Origin: Actinomycetota bacterium
GTDB lineage: Bacteria; Actinomycetota; Acidimicrobiia; Spongiisociales; ZC4RG35
NCBI GenBank assembly: GCA_027296205.1
Contig: JAPUJM010000071.1
Coordinates: 1-9,634 of the forward strand
Length of the DNA stretch: 9,634 nucleotides
Direction: 5' to 3'
Made by a program: the position numbers and the translations under genes. Below are positions 1-5,290 of the stretch, piece by piece (the first letter of the stretch is position 1; each line of letters opens with the position of its first letter). The notes beneath the pieces were generated by a model. The model saw only the letters and a list, made by a program, of their open reading frames with translations. It searched no databases and was not told the DNA's origin.

Positions 1-218
1 GGGTCATAACCCCCGGGACGCAGCGGGTGGCATCTTCCGATACGCCGGAGACCAAGCCACCCCCCTCGGAGCACCCCAAATCTCTCGATCGCCTCGGCCG
101 AGTACCACGAACAGGTGGGCTGATACCGGCAATTGGCGCCAACGACGGGACTTACCATTTTCTGGTAAATAGCGATCAACCCGAGTACCAGATTGCGAGG
201 CCGGAGCCATCTGAGCAT
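1..218 (-). CDS. yidD: YidD membrane protein insertion efficiency factor (3' end cut by window edge)
   Basis: The frame starting at ATG 218-216 is open to the window edge, giving 72 complete residues. It shows the YidD family pattern: an N-terminal amphipathic segment with R3, R6 and R8 before a hydrophobic run (residues 10-17), then Y18-Q19-K20, P24, G27, the conserved C30-R31-Y32-x-P34-T35-C36-S37 block, A43-I44-E45-R46-F47-G48, and R62-C63-H64-P65 followed by a GGYDP-like end. YidD is a small protein of the inner membrane face that assists YidC/Sec insertion; its exact mechanism is not settled. Full-length proteins are about 70-110 residues, so only a short tail is missing. It lies in the same frame as rnpA: the rnpA stop TGA (224-222) is separated from this ATG by one codon, so translational coupling is likely. 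The upstream stretch is G-rich and can serve as ribosome binding site. By family synteny yidC should lie beyond the left edge. Confidence 0.92.
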   Translation of the reverse strand, partial: MLRWLRPRNLVLGLIAIYQKMVSPVVGANCRYQPTCSWYSAEAIERFGVLRGGWLGLRRIGRCHPLRPGGYD

Positions 219-221
219 CGC

Positions 222-542
222 TCACCCCACCCCTTCGAGGGCGCGGTCGAGCCAACCCTGGACTTGGGTGTATTCCACCTCGGCGACCTGGCTGCTGGCG
301 ATGATGACGTAATCCATTCCTGGTTGTAATTGCAGTTCGCGGGCCGCGTGACGCAACCGTCTCTTGATGCGGTTGCGAGTCACGGCATTTCCGCTGCCCT
401 TGGAAACGACAAGCCCGAGACGAGGAGGCCCTGGTTGGCCTGGCGACCCGACCATGACGATTCCGCCCTTGCGGCTCCGTTTGCCTTTCGTCAGGACTCT
501 ACGAAAGTCCCGGGCGTTTCGGAGTGTTTCCAGATCAGACAG
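222..542 (-). CDS. rnpA: RNase P protein component, start uncertain (no ATG/GTG/TTG in the expected place)
   Basis: RnpA binds the RNase P RNA and helps it mature the 5' ends of tRNAs. The signature RNase P protein loop is clear: R56-N57-R58 followed by K60, R61, R62 and R64, counting from CTG 542. The N-terminal family block is also present, with R-x-x-D12-F13-R-R-V and a basic K-x-K-R stretch. The first ordinary start is ATG 455-453, which would give 77 residues and remove the D-F block and first beta strand, so it is probably not the true start. Upstream of it the frame has no ATG, GTG or TTG up to the stop at 668-666. I place the start at CTG 542-540 (106 residues): GGAAG at 554-550 lies 7 bases upstream and the D-F pair falls where it does in homologues. 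CTG 533-531, one base after the rpmH stop, is the alternative. Identity is sure; the start is a guess. Confidence 0.85.
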   Translation of the reverse strand: MSDLETLRNARDFRRVLTKGKRSRKGGIVMVGSPGQPGPPRLGLVVSKGSGNAVTRNRIKRRLRHAARELQLQPGMDYVIIASSQVAEVEYTQVQGWLDRALEGVG

Positions 543-669
543 CGAGCCGCTTCCGACCCTTGTGACGACGCGCCCTGACAGTGGCGCGGCCGGCTCGAGT
601 CTGCATGCGATGCCGGAAGCCGTGACGCCGTTTGCGACGTCGTACTTTGGGTTGATAGGTCCTTTTCAT
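535..669 (-). CDS. rpmH: 50S ribosomal protein L34
   Basis: A 44-residue, very basic protein beginning MKRTYQP, with the family core R-x-x-R-x-H-G-F-R-x-R-M (residues 11-22), then T-R-A-G-R and an R-R-x-K-G-R-K-R-L end. It is a 50S subunit protein bound to 23S rRNA. ATG 669-667 is the only sensible start; it overlaps the TGA (668-666) that closes the upstream end of the rnpA frame, as ATGA. No Shine-Dalgarno sequence is visible in the 30 bases before it, so initiation probably depends on a short unstructured leader. rpmH-rnpA-yidD form a leftward unit divergent from dnaA, the usual arrangement at bacterial origins. The rnpA frame stays open under the whole of this gene, so rnpA expression is probably coupled to translation of rpmH. 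Confidence 0.97.
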   Translation of the reverse strand: MKRTYQPKVRRRKRRHGFRHRMQTRAGRATVRARRHKGRKRLAV

Positions 670-695
670 GACACGACAGTGGGTAGAGGGGAAAG

Positions 696-752
696 GGTCG
701 CCACAGGTTACGGAGTGTAGTAAACCTATGTCAAAGCCCGACGGTCGCCACA
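696..752. repeat. Perfect 10-bp direct repeat bracketing the rpmH promoter
   Basis: GGTCGCCACA occurs at 696-705 and again at 743-752, 47 bases apart. One copy overlaps the end of the predicted rpmH -10 and start site; the other lies just upstream of its -35. The CCACA end is shared with DnaA boxes, but the rest of the box is not, so a DnaA role is only possible. Confidence 0.6.
705..734 (-). promoter_or_regulatory. Predicted promoter of rpmH-rnpA-yidD
   Basis: On the minus strand a perfect -35 hexamer TTGACA (734-729) is followed by an 18-base spacer and TAACCT (710-705), which fits the actinobacterial TAnnnT -10 pattern. Transcription would start near 698, giving a leader of about 29 bases to rpmH. 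A competing -10, TACACT (719-714), lacks a matching -35. Inferred from sequence only. Confidence 0.45.
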
Positions 753-771
753 CTGACCCGGCTTGGGGGGG

Positions 772-800
772 GATCGCGAAGAATTCGAATAGATCGCGAA
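772..800. repeat. Direct repeat GATCGCGAA with 20-bp period
   Basis: GATCGCGAA is found at 772-780 and 792-800, exactly 20 bases apart, about two helical turns, so both copies would face the same side of the DNA. Each contains the palindrome TCGCGA. An eight-G run (765-772) directly precedes the first copy. This is compatible with paired binding sites for a regulator or nucleoid protein, but I do not recognise the motif. Confidence 0.5.
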
Positions 801-888
801 AAGAAGCAGAAGCGCTCTTGGTCTCGGTTTTCATCATCGGGCGACCAGGCAGGTAATGGAAAAACCAACGTTCACCTGGGATGTTAGT

Positions 889-918
889 TGTGGAAAGATG
901 TAAGTGAAGTCTTCCACA
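889..918. promoter_or_regulatory. Pair of inverted DnaA-box-like sites
   Basis: TGTGGAAAG (889-897, the reverse complement of CTTTCCACA) and TCTTCCACA (910-918) each match the TTATCCACA consensus at 7 of 9 positions and keep the CCACA core. They face each other across 12 bases. They lie just upstream of the predicted dnaA promoter, where DnaA binding could repress or activate it. Confidence 0.55.
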
Positions 919-936
919 CCGGGGATTCTCGCGCTC

Positions 937-965
937 TTGACTGCCCCGTCTCCACCACGGATACT
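937..965 (+). promoter_or_regulatory. Predicted dnaA promoter
   Basis: TTGACT (937-942), five of six matches to the -35 consensus, is followed by a 17-base spacer and GATACT (960-965), four of six to the -10 consensus. Transcription starting near 972 would give a leader of about 150 bases carrying the four-box palindrome at 1057-1100. DnaA autoregulation by roadblock or occlusion is therefore plausible. Not experimentally supported here. Confidence 0.45.
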
Positions 966-1056
966 CGCCGGACTCAGACCGGGGAGGATGCTCACCCCAC
1001 CTGTCATCGGTGGATGAGCCGGCACTCCCGGTGAGAAATTGAAGACCCCCGGGAAG

Positions 1057-1100
1057 TTGTCCACAGATCGGTCCACAGCTGTGGAAACGTCTGTGGACAA
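1057..1100. promoter_or_regulatory. 44-bp near-palindrome of four DnaA boxes
   Basis: Perfect actinobacterial-type boxes TTGTCCACA (1057-1065) and its reverse complement TGTGGACAA (1092-1100) form the outer pair. Weaker boxes CGGTCCACA (1069-1077) and TGTGGAAAC (1080-1088) form the inner pair. The two 22-base arms match at 18 positions around a centre between 1078 and 1079. The element ends 25 bases before the dnaA start codon, in the 5' leader. DnaA is known to bind such boxes upstream of its own gene in other actinobacteria, so autoregulation and a contribution to origin architecture are the likely roles. Confidence 0.85.
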
Positions 1101-1110
1101 CGTGGCCACT

Positions 1111-1128
1111 GAGAGGAAGGGCCTCTTG
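1111..1128 (+). promoter_or_regulatory. Ribosome binding site and TTG start that fix the dnaA start
   Basis: GAGAGGAAGG (1111-1120) is a strong Shine-Dalgarno sequence 5 bases before TTG 1126-1128. The in-frame starts further upstream (TTG 1039, TTG 1057, GTG 1081, 1093, 1102) lie in or next to the DnaA-box palindrome and lack a ribosome binding site. They would also add residues that merely translate the boxes. Confidence 0.8.
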
Positions 1129-2505
1129 ACACAAACCCAAAGAACAAGTGACCGCTGGACAGAATTCAGGGAGACCCTCCGGGCCGGAGTGTCCAAGGGC
1201 AACTGGGAAACCTGGCTTTCCCGACTGGAAGCCGACCATGACGGGGACACCCTCGTCCTGATCGCACCAACCGAGTTTCACCTGCGCTGGGTCCGTGACA
1301 AGCACGGTGAGGTCGTCGACGCCGCCTATCGGTCGGCCTATTCGAGTGAGCGGAGCCCTTTATACCGGGTCAGCGAGGTCGCTCCGCCGGAGCAACCGCT
1401 ACCCGTCGAGACAAATTCGTCGACCGTCGAGAAGGCCGAGGAGCTTTCGACACCCACCAAGGCGACCAACCTCATATCGAGGTATCGCTTCGAGAGTTTC
1501 GTCGTCGGTCAGTCGAACCGATTTGCCTGGGCGGCTGCCATGGCCGTGGCCGAGCAACCCGGCGCCCATTACAACCCCTTGTTCATATATGGCGCTGCCG
1601 GCCTCGGTAAGACCCATCTCCTCAACGCCGTCGGTCACGAGGCCCTCGAGATGGATTCGACATCGGTGGTTCGCTATGTCTCGTCTGAGAACTTCCTCAA
1701 CGATTTCATCGACTCGATCCGACGCAAGAGACCCGATGCCTTCAAACACCGATACCGCGGTGTTGACATCCTTCTCCTCGACGACGTCCAATTCTTCGAG
1801 GGCAAGGAGCAGATCCTCGAGGAGTTCTTCCACACCTTCAACTCTCTCTACGAGTCGGGAAAGCAGATGGTCATCAGTTCCGACCGTCACCCCAGAAACC
1901 TGTCAACCCTCGAAGACCGGCTCCGCAGTCGCTTCGAGTGGGGCCTTCTCACCGACGTTCAGCCGCCCGACGTGGAGACACGTCTGGCAATCCTCAAGTC
2001 AAACGCCGAGTTTGCTCCACGACCGGTACCTCTCGAAGTCCTTGAATACATAGCCGGTCTGGTGTCGGATAACATTCGTGAGCTCGAGGGTGCCTTGACC
2101 AGGGTGACCGCCTGGTCTGCGTTGAACCGCCAGGATATTGATCTCGAGACCGCCGAACGCGTGTTGCAAGACATCGTCGCCACCGACGAACCGGTACCGC
2201 TCGGGCCTGAAATGATTATCAGGACGACCGCTCAGGCCTTTGGATTCTCGGTGGAGGACGTTCTCAGCTCGAGCCGCCGTCAACCTCTCGTCCTCTGTCG
2301 TCAGATCTCCATGTACCTGTGCCGTCAGCTGACCGACCTCTCACTCCCCAAGATCGGTGAGCATTTCAACCGCGACCACACCACTGTTCTTCACTCTGTG
2401 GAGAAGGTGAAGCGCATTCTTCGGTCCGATCGGGCGGTCTTCGACCGAGTGAATCAATTGACACAGGAGCTGAGGAAAGGTGGTGGGCTTTCCCCAGCCT
2501 CCTGA
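1126..2505 (+). CDS. dnaA: Chromosomal replication initiator DnaA
   Basis: A 459-residue protein of typical DnaA length. Domain I (about 1-80) has the W-x-x-x-x-x-x-L and NWETWLS helix that contacts DnaB/partners; a short poorly conserved linker (about 80-120) is domain II. The AAA+ domain III carries Walker A G156-AAGLG-K162-T163, Walker B L-L-L-D219-D220-V221, sensor I S-S-D-R-H-P, and the arginine finger in R265-L-R-S-R-F270. Domain IV contains the DnaA-box recognition signature D417-H-T-T-V-L-H-S. DnaA-ATP oligomerises on origin boxes, melts DNA and recruits the helicase. The TTG start, chosen by its ribosome binding site, may limit expression, and the leader carries four DnaA boxes, so negative autoregulation is likely. 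The gene is flanked on both sides by box clusters, as expected at an origin. Only the start could be disputed: an in-frame TTG at 1039 would add 29 residues. Confidence 0.97.
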   Translation: MTQTQRTSDRWTEFRETLRAGVSKGNWETWLSRLEADHDGDTLVLIAPTEFHLRWVRDKHGEVVDAAYRSAYSSERSPLYRVSEVAPPEQPLPVETNSSTVEKAEELSTPTKATNLISRYRFESFVVGQSNRFAWAAAMAVAEQPGAHYNPLFIYGAAGLGKTHLLNAVGHEALEMDSTSVVRYVSSENFLNDFIDSIRRKRPDAFKHRYRGVDILLLDDVQFFEGKEQILEEFFHTFNSLYESGKQMVISSDRHPRNLSTLEDRLRSRFEWGLLTDVQPPDVETRLAILKSNAEFAPRPVPLEVLEYIAGLVSDNIRELEGALTRVTAWSALNRQDIDLETAERVLQDIVATDEPVPLGPEMIIRTTAQAFGFSVEDVLSSSRRQPLVLCRQISMYLCRQLTDLSLPKIGEHFNRDHTTVLHSVEKVKRILRSDRAVFDRVNQLTQELRKGGGLSPAS

Positions 2506-2594
2506 GTTATCCAAGGGAAGACGTCAGTTATCACCACAGAACGCACAGTTTTTCCCCAGGGAGAACCCGCAACTGGCCACGACGGAAATAGCAG

Positions 2595-2634
2595 CATTCC
2601 ACAAATCCACAGACCCCTACTACAACTAATAATC
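2595..2634 (+). promoter_or_regulatory. DnaA-trio basal unwinding element
   Basis: Two overlapping boxes, CATTCCACA (2595-2603) and AAATCCACA (2603-2611), repeat TCCACA with an 8-base period. A GC-rich GACCC (2612-2616) follows, then triplets CTA, CTA, CAA, CTA, ATA, ATC from 2617 to 2634. CTA on this strand is 3'-GAT-5' on the other, the DnaA-trio described in Bacillus subtilis as the single-strand binding site of DnaA. Order and orientation (box, GC stretch, trios, AT-rich DNA) agree with that model. Confidence 0.7.
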
Positions 2635-2647
2635 TTCAAACAAACCT

Positions 2648-2667
2648 TATAACAAGAGAAGAAGGGA
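2648..2667 (+). promoter_or_regulatory. Possible dnaN -10 element and ribosome binding site
   Basis: TATAAC (2648-2653) matches the -10 consensus at five of six positions, but no good -35 lies 16-19 bases upstream. The GA-rich AGAAGGGA (2659-2667) sits 10 bases before the GTG start of dnaN and is its likely ribosome binding site. The -10 may equally be just part of the AT-rich unwinding tract. Confidence 0.3.
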
Positions 2668-2677
2668 CAACCACCTT

Positions 2678-3760
2678 GTGAGAATACGTGCTCAGCGGGA
2701 CGACCTCGCCGATGCACTCGCCCGGGCCAACCGGGCGGTAGGCACTCGGACAGCACTGCCGGTCCTGCAGGGATTGCTCTGTGAGGTATCCGGAACGACT
2801 CTCCGGGTGACCGGTACGGACCTCGACATGACGGTTCGCACCCAGGCAGAGGTCGAGGTGATCGAAGAAGGAAGGGCCGTGATCCCCGGGCGGCTTCTTT
2901 CTGAGGCTGTCCGCAAGATGCCAGTCGGTCAGGTCACGATCGGCGTTTCGGATACGGACATCGAGATCCAGGGAAACGGTCCCCGCTTCACGCTGCGCCC
3001 TCTCAACGCCGAGGACTTTCCTGTCCAAGAGGACATCGTTTCGGAGGGAGTCGAAGTAGATGGGGAAGAACTGGCAGATGCGATCAACCAGGTCACCATC
3101 GCGGCTTCTGGTGATGGGGCTCGGCCGATTTTGACCGGTGTCCTCTTCGAGAGCTCGGAGGAGGGGCTCCGCATGGTGGCCACCGACTCCTATCGCCTTG
3201 CGAAAAGGGATCTTGCCGGGGTCGGTCTGGAAGGTACGGGTTTGGTCCCGGCTCGGGGGCTTCGGGAGCTGGCACGCACAATCGGTGCACCCAAGGTGAC
3301 TGCGCAGTTACGTGATCGAGAAGCGGTGTTCTCGTCGCCTCGGGGAACTCTGCGTCTTCGCTTGATCGACGGGAATTTTCCCAAGTATCAGTCGCTGCTG
3401 CCGGAGACCTACCCCAACCAGGTCGTCCTTGACAAGGAGGAGCTCCTCGATGCTCTGGGCCGAGTGGCACTGGTGGCGGAGGATCACATCCCGGTCCGCC
3501 TGAAGCTGATGGAGGGCGGGGTCGAAGTCACGGTGAGCCGTCAGGACGTTGGTGCCGAATCGGAGCATCTTTCCGGTGAATTCACCGGGAGTGACGAAGA
3601 AGTCACCATCGCCTTCAATCCCCGTTATCTCCAAGACGGAGTTGTGGCGATGCCGGGCGAGACGATACGAATCCAGGTGATCGATTCATACAAGCCGAGT
3701 GTCCTCGACACCGGGACCGAAGGGAACTTCATTTACTTGTTGATGCCCGTACGCGTCTGA
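2678..3760 (+). CDS. dnaN: DNA polymerase III beta sliding clamp
   Basis: A 360-residue protein, the usual length. The N-terminus has MRIRAQRDDLADALARA, then the family block RTALPVLQGLL and the V-T-G-T-D-L-D-M motif near residue 50. The middle shows R-P-I-L-T-G-V-L-F and M-V-A-T-D-S-Y-R-L-A, the domain II counterpart, and the C-terminus ends in F-I-Y-L-L-M-P-V-R-V, which forms part of the partner-binding pocket edge. The protein dimerises into a ring of six similar folds around DNA and tethers polymerase III and other clamp-binding enzymes. The GTG start has an AGAAGGGA site 10 bases upstream; upstream in-frame alternatives would run into the AT-rich origin. The stop codon abuts the recF start, so the two are translationally coupled. 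Confidence 0.98.
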   Translation: MRIRAQRDDLADALARANRAVGTRTALPVLQGLLCEVSGTTLRVTGTDLDMTVRTQAEVEVIEEGRAVIPGRLLSEAVRKMPVGQVTIGVSDTDIEIQGNGPRFTLRPLNAEDFPVQEDIVSEGVEVDGEELADAINQVTIAASGDGARPILTGVLFESSEEGLRMVATDSYRLAKRDLAGVGLEGTGLVPARGLRELARTIGAPKVTAQLRDREAVFSSPRGTLRLRLIDGNFPKYQSLLPETYPNQVVLDKEELLDALGRVALVAEDHIPVRLKLMEGGVEVTVSRQDVGAESEHLSGEFTGSDEEVTIAFNPRYLQDGVVAMPGETIRIQVIDSYKPSVLDTGTEGNFIYLLMPVRV

Positions 3761-4855
3761 ATGCGGGTCGATTGGCTTTCTCTTCTCGCTTTTCGGTCGT
3801 ACCGAACGCTGGAATGGAGTCCCGAGCCCGGGGTCAACCTTCTCATCGGCCCCAATGGCGCCGGCAAGACCAACGCACTCGAAGCGATTGGTTATCTCGG
3901 CTCCTTGAAGTCCTTCAGATCTTCTCCGGACGCGGCCGTCATCACTGACGGTGAGGAGAGCGCGGTGATCAGAGCGGGGCTGACAAGTGAGGAACGAAGT
4001 CGCCTCGTCGAAATCGAGTTGCCCCGTCAGGGAGCGCGAAGGGCGCAGGTCGACAAAACGAGGCTCAAGCGAACTGGAGACATTCTCGGTGTGATCCGGG
4101 TGGTGGCCTTTCTTCCGGATGACCTCGACCTGATCAAGCGAGGACCGGCATATCGGCGTGATCTCCTCGATGTCATCGCCGTTCAACTCTGGCCGGCCGC
4201 CTATTTGGATCAATCAGAATTCGAGCGGTCGCTGCGGCAGAGAAACGCTTTTCTCAAGACTGGCAGGCGCGACGCGGCGACTCTCTCGATATGGGACTCG
4301 AAGCTGGCCGAGTCGGCGGGACGCGTGATGGCTCGCCGGGCACGGGTGATCGAGGCCCTCTCCGCGGTGCTCTCAGATGTCTACGAGGAAATCGCAGAGG
4401 ACGCTTCGGTGGTGACCTTCACCTATCACACCTCATGGGGAGGCGGCGAACTGCGACGGGCGTCCGCCGCGGAATTCGCCGATTCGATCGCCAGGGCTCT
4501 TGAGGAGAGCCGCCGGCACGACTATGAAAGAAGGATGACGACAGTCGGTCCTCACCGCGACGAGCCGGGATTCTCCATCGACGGCCATGAGACGCGTACC
4601 CACGGGAGTCAGGGGGAACAGCGCACGATGGCCCTCGCCGTCAGATTGGCGGCCCATCGGGCAATAGCGGAGACCGTGGGCGAATCCCCGGTGCTGCTGC
4701 TCGATGATGTCTTCTCCGAACTGGACCCCGACCGGGCGTCGGCACTTGCCCACTCGCTTCCTCCCGATACTCAGACGCTCATCACATCTGCCCGACCCGA
4801 GGACATTCCCATCTCGGGGTCGGTCTGGAAAGTGGGAGGAGGGACCATCGAGTGA
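3761..4855 (+). CDS. recF: DNA replication and repair protein RecF
   Basis: A 364-residue SMC/ABC-type ATPase. The N-terminus R-x-Y-R-x-L is typical; Walker A is G30-P-N-G-A-G-K36-T37; the ABC signature region is S283-Q-G-E-Q287; Walker B is L-L-L-D315-D316-V, followed by F-S-E-L-D322, the RecF D-loop region. RecF binds gapped DNA, usually with RecO and RecR, and helps load RecA at stalled forks. ATG 3761 follows the dnaN TGA with no intervening base, while the stop overlaps the next start as GTGA, so dnaN, recF and the DUF721 gene are made from one tightly coupled message. No defect is seen in any motif. Confidence 0.97.
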   Translation: MRVDWLSLLAFRSYRTLEWSPEPGVNLLIGPNGAGKTNALEAIGYLGSLKSFRSSPDAAVITDGEESAVIRAGLTSEERSRLVEIELPRQGARRAQVDKTRLKRTGDILGVIRVVAFLPDDLDLIKRGPAYRRDLLDVIAVQLWPAAYLDQSEFERSLRQRNAFLKTGRRDAATLSIWDSKLAESAGRVMARRARVIEALSAVLSDVYEEIAEDASVVTFTYHTSWGGGELRRASAAEFADSIARALEESRRHDYERRMTTVGPHRDEPGFSIDGHETRTHGSQGEQRTMALAVRLAAHRAIAETVGESPVLLLDDVFSELDPDRASALAHSLPPDTQTLITSARPEDIPISGSVWKVGGGTIE

Positions 4856-5160
4856 GCCATGGCAACGACCTGGAACCGTTCGCAGAGTCCTTGAACGATG
4901 TCTTCGCTCGTTTGGGTCTGCCGGACCCCGTGTTGATGTCTCAGGTGAGTGACGAGTGGGAGGCCCTTGCAGGCAAGCCCTGGGTCGGACGCTCCAAGCC
5001 GATGTTCGTGAGAGGTCGAACCCTGGTTGTCGAAGCCGCGGGACCATCCATGGTGGCGTTTCTCCGATACGGGGAAGCCAGCCTGTTGGAGACACTGAAA
5101 GAGCGGTTTGGGGAGGGTCTGATCGACTCGATAGAGGTGGTCCCACCAGCACGGATATAG
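4852..5160 (+). CDS. dciA: DUF721 family protein, probable DciA-type helicase loader
   Basis: A 102-residue protein with the DUF721 pattern: a conserved W (in S-D-E-W-E-A-L-A-G), a R-x-x-P segment, G-R-T-L-V-V-E-A, then A-F-L-R-Y and a L-L-E-T-L-K-E-R-F-G-x-x-x-I-D-S-I end. DUF721 proteins include DciA, the ancestral bacterial DnaB helicase loader, and the gene in this slot between recF and gyrB in mycobacteria (Rv0004) is a member. Here only the core domain is present; the long N-terminal extension of the mycobacterial protein (about 187 residues) is absent. The GTG start overlaps the recF stop by four bases (GTGA) with GGGAGGAGGGA at 4834-4844 as a strong ribosome binding site. An ATG at 4859 is out of frame. 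Helicase loading is inferred from family and position. Confidence 0.88.
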   Translation: MSHGNDLEPFAESLNDVFARLGLPDPVLMSQVSDEWEALAGKPWVGRSKPMFVRGRTLVVEAAGPSMVAFLRYGEASLLETLKERFGEGLIDSIEVVPPARI

Positions 5161-5171
5161 GCCGATCTCAA

Positions 5172-5212
5172 ACCCGGATGAATTCGTTTCCGTCGGTGTT
5201 TCCGGGTAAAAT
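5172..5212 (+). promoter_or_regulatory. Predicted gyrB promoter with inverted repeat over the -10
   Basis: TAAAAT (5207-5212) is a good -10, five of six to consensus; the best -35 (TTCGTT, 5183-5188, 18-base spacer) is weak. ACCCGGA (5172-5178) and TCCGGGT (5201-5207) form a perfect 7-bp inverted repeat whose right arm runs into the -10. The 130-base spacer otherwise holds about 70 bases of gyrB leader. gyrase promoters are commonly sensitive to supercoiling, and a -10 with a poor -35 would suit this. The inverted repeat could be an operator or the stem of a weak terminator for the upstream operon. Confidence 0.4.
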
Positions 5213-5290
5213 GACAAACGTGGAACTTCGCGCTCCGATGGCGCATTCTCTCCAGCCAGGACTGGATTATCTCAACTCACGAGGAGGGTC

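Larger units (their letters stand above)
670..1125. other. Divergent rpmH/dnaA intergenic region, probable upstream half of a bipartite oriC
   Basis: No gene is supported in these 456 bases; open frames here are short or extend from neighbours. The region contains, left to right, the rpmH promoter with its bracketing repeat (696-752), a 20-bp-spaced direct repeat (772-800), a pair of inverted DnaA-like boxes (889-918), a dnaA promoter (937-965), a weak hairpin (CTCA/CCACC at 991-1001 against GGTGG/TGAG at 1009-1018) and the four-box palindrome (1057-1100). Two DnaA-box clusters upstream of dnaA plus a third cluster and unwinding element downstream resemble the bipartite origin layout of Bacillus subtilis. 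That it works as part of the origin is inference. Confidence 0.55.
2506..2677. other. oriC, dnaA-dnaN spacer with DnaA boxes and AT-rich unwinding region
   Basis: No gene fits here. The left part has degenerate boxes: TTATCCAAG (2507-2515) and TTATCACCA (2528-2536), each 7 of 9 to consensus. The right part has tandem boxes at 2595-2611, CTA-type trios at 2617-2634, and an AT-rich stretch (2618-2663) of roughly 28% GC by hand count, far below the surrounding genes. DnaA boxes beside an AT-rich tract between dnaA and dnaN are the standard location of oriC in actinobacteria and Firmicutes. At 172 bases the spacer is much shorter than those of Mycobacterium or Streptomyces, which suggests that the upstream clusters also contribute. 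Confidence 0.8.

Noticed and set aside
991..1018. Hairpin in the dnaA leader as a riboswitch or attenuator
   Set aside because: Stem is short and bulged, without a recognised aptamer or terminator partner; listed only as part of the intergenic region.
1039..1125. Longer dnaA starting at TTG 1039
   Set aside because: The added residues translate the DnaA-box palindrome, and the strong ribosome binding site at 1111-1120 points to TTG 1126.
535..1305. A 256-residue minus-strand frame ending in the L34 sequence, apparently an N-terminally extended protein
   Set aside because: Only the last 44 residues are L34; the upstream part crosses promoters, DnaA boxes and the start of dnaA with no protein-like pattern.
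1295..2053. A 252-residue plus-strand frame inside dnaA
   Set aside because: Rich in S, R and P, the sign of an out-of-frame reading of high-GC DNA; dnaA motifs explain this DNA fully.
2474..2493. GGAAAG/CTTTCC hairpin at the end of dnaA as a terminator
   Set aside because: Six base pairs inside the coding end, with no T run after it.
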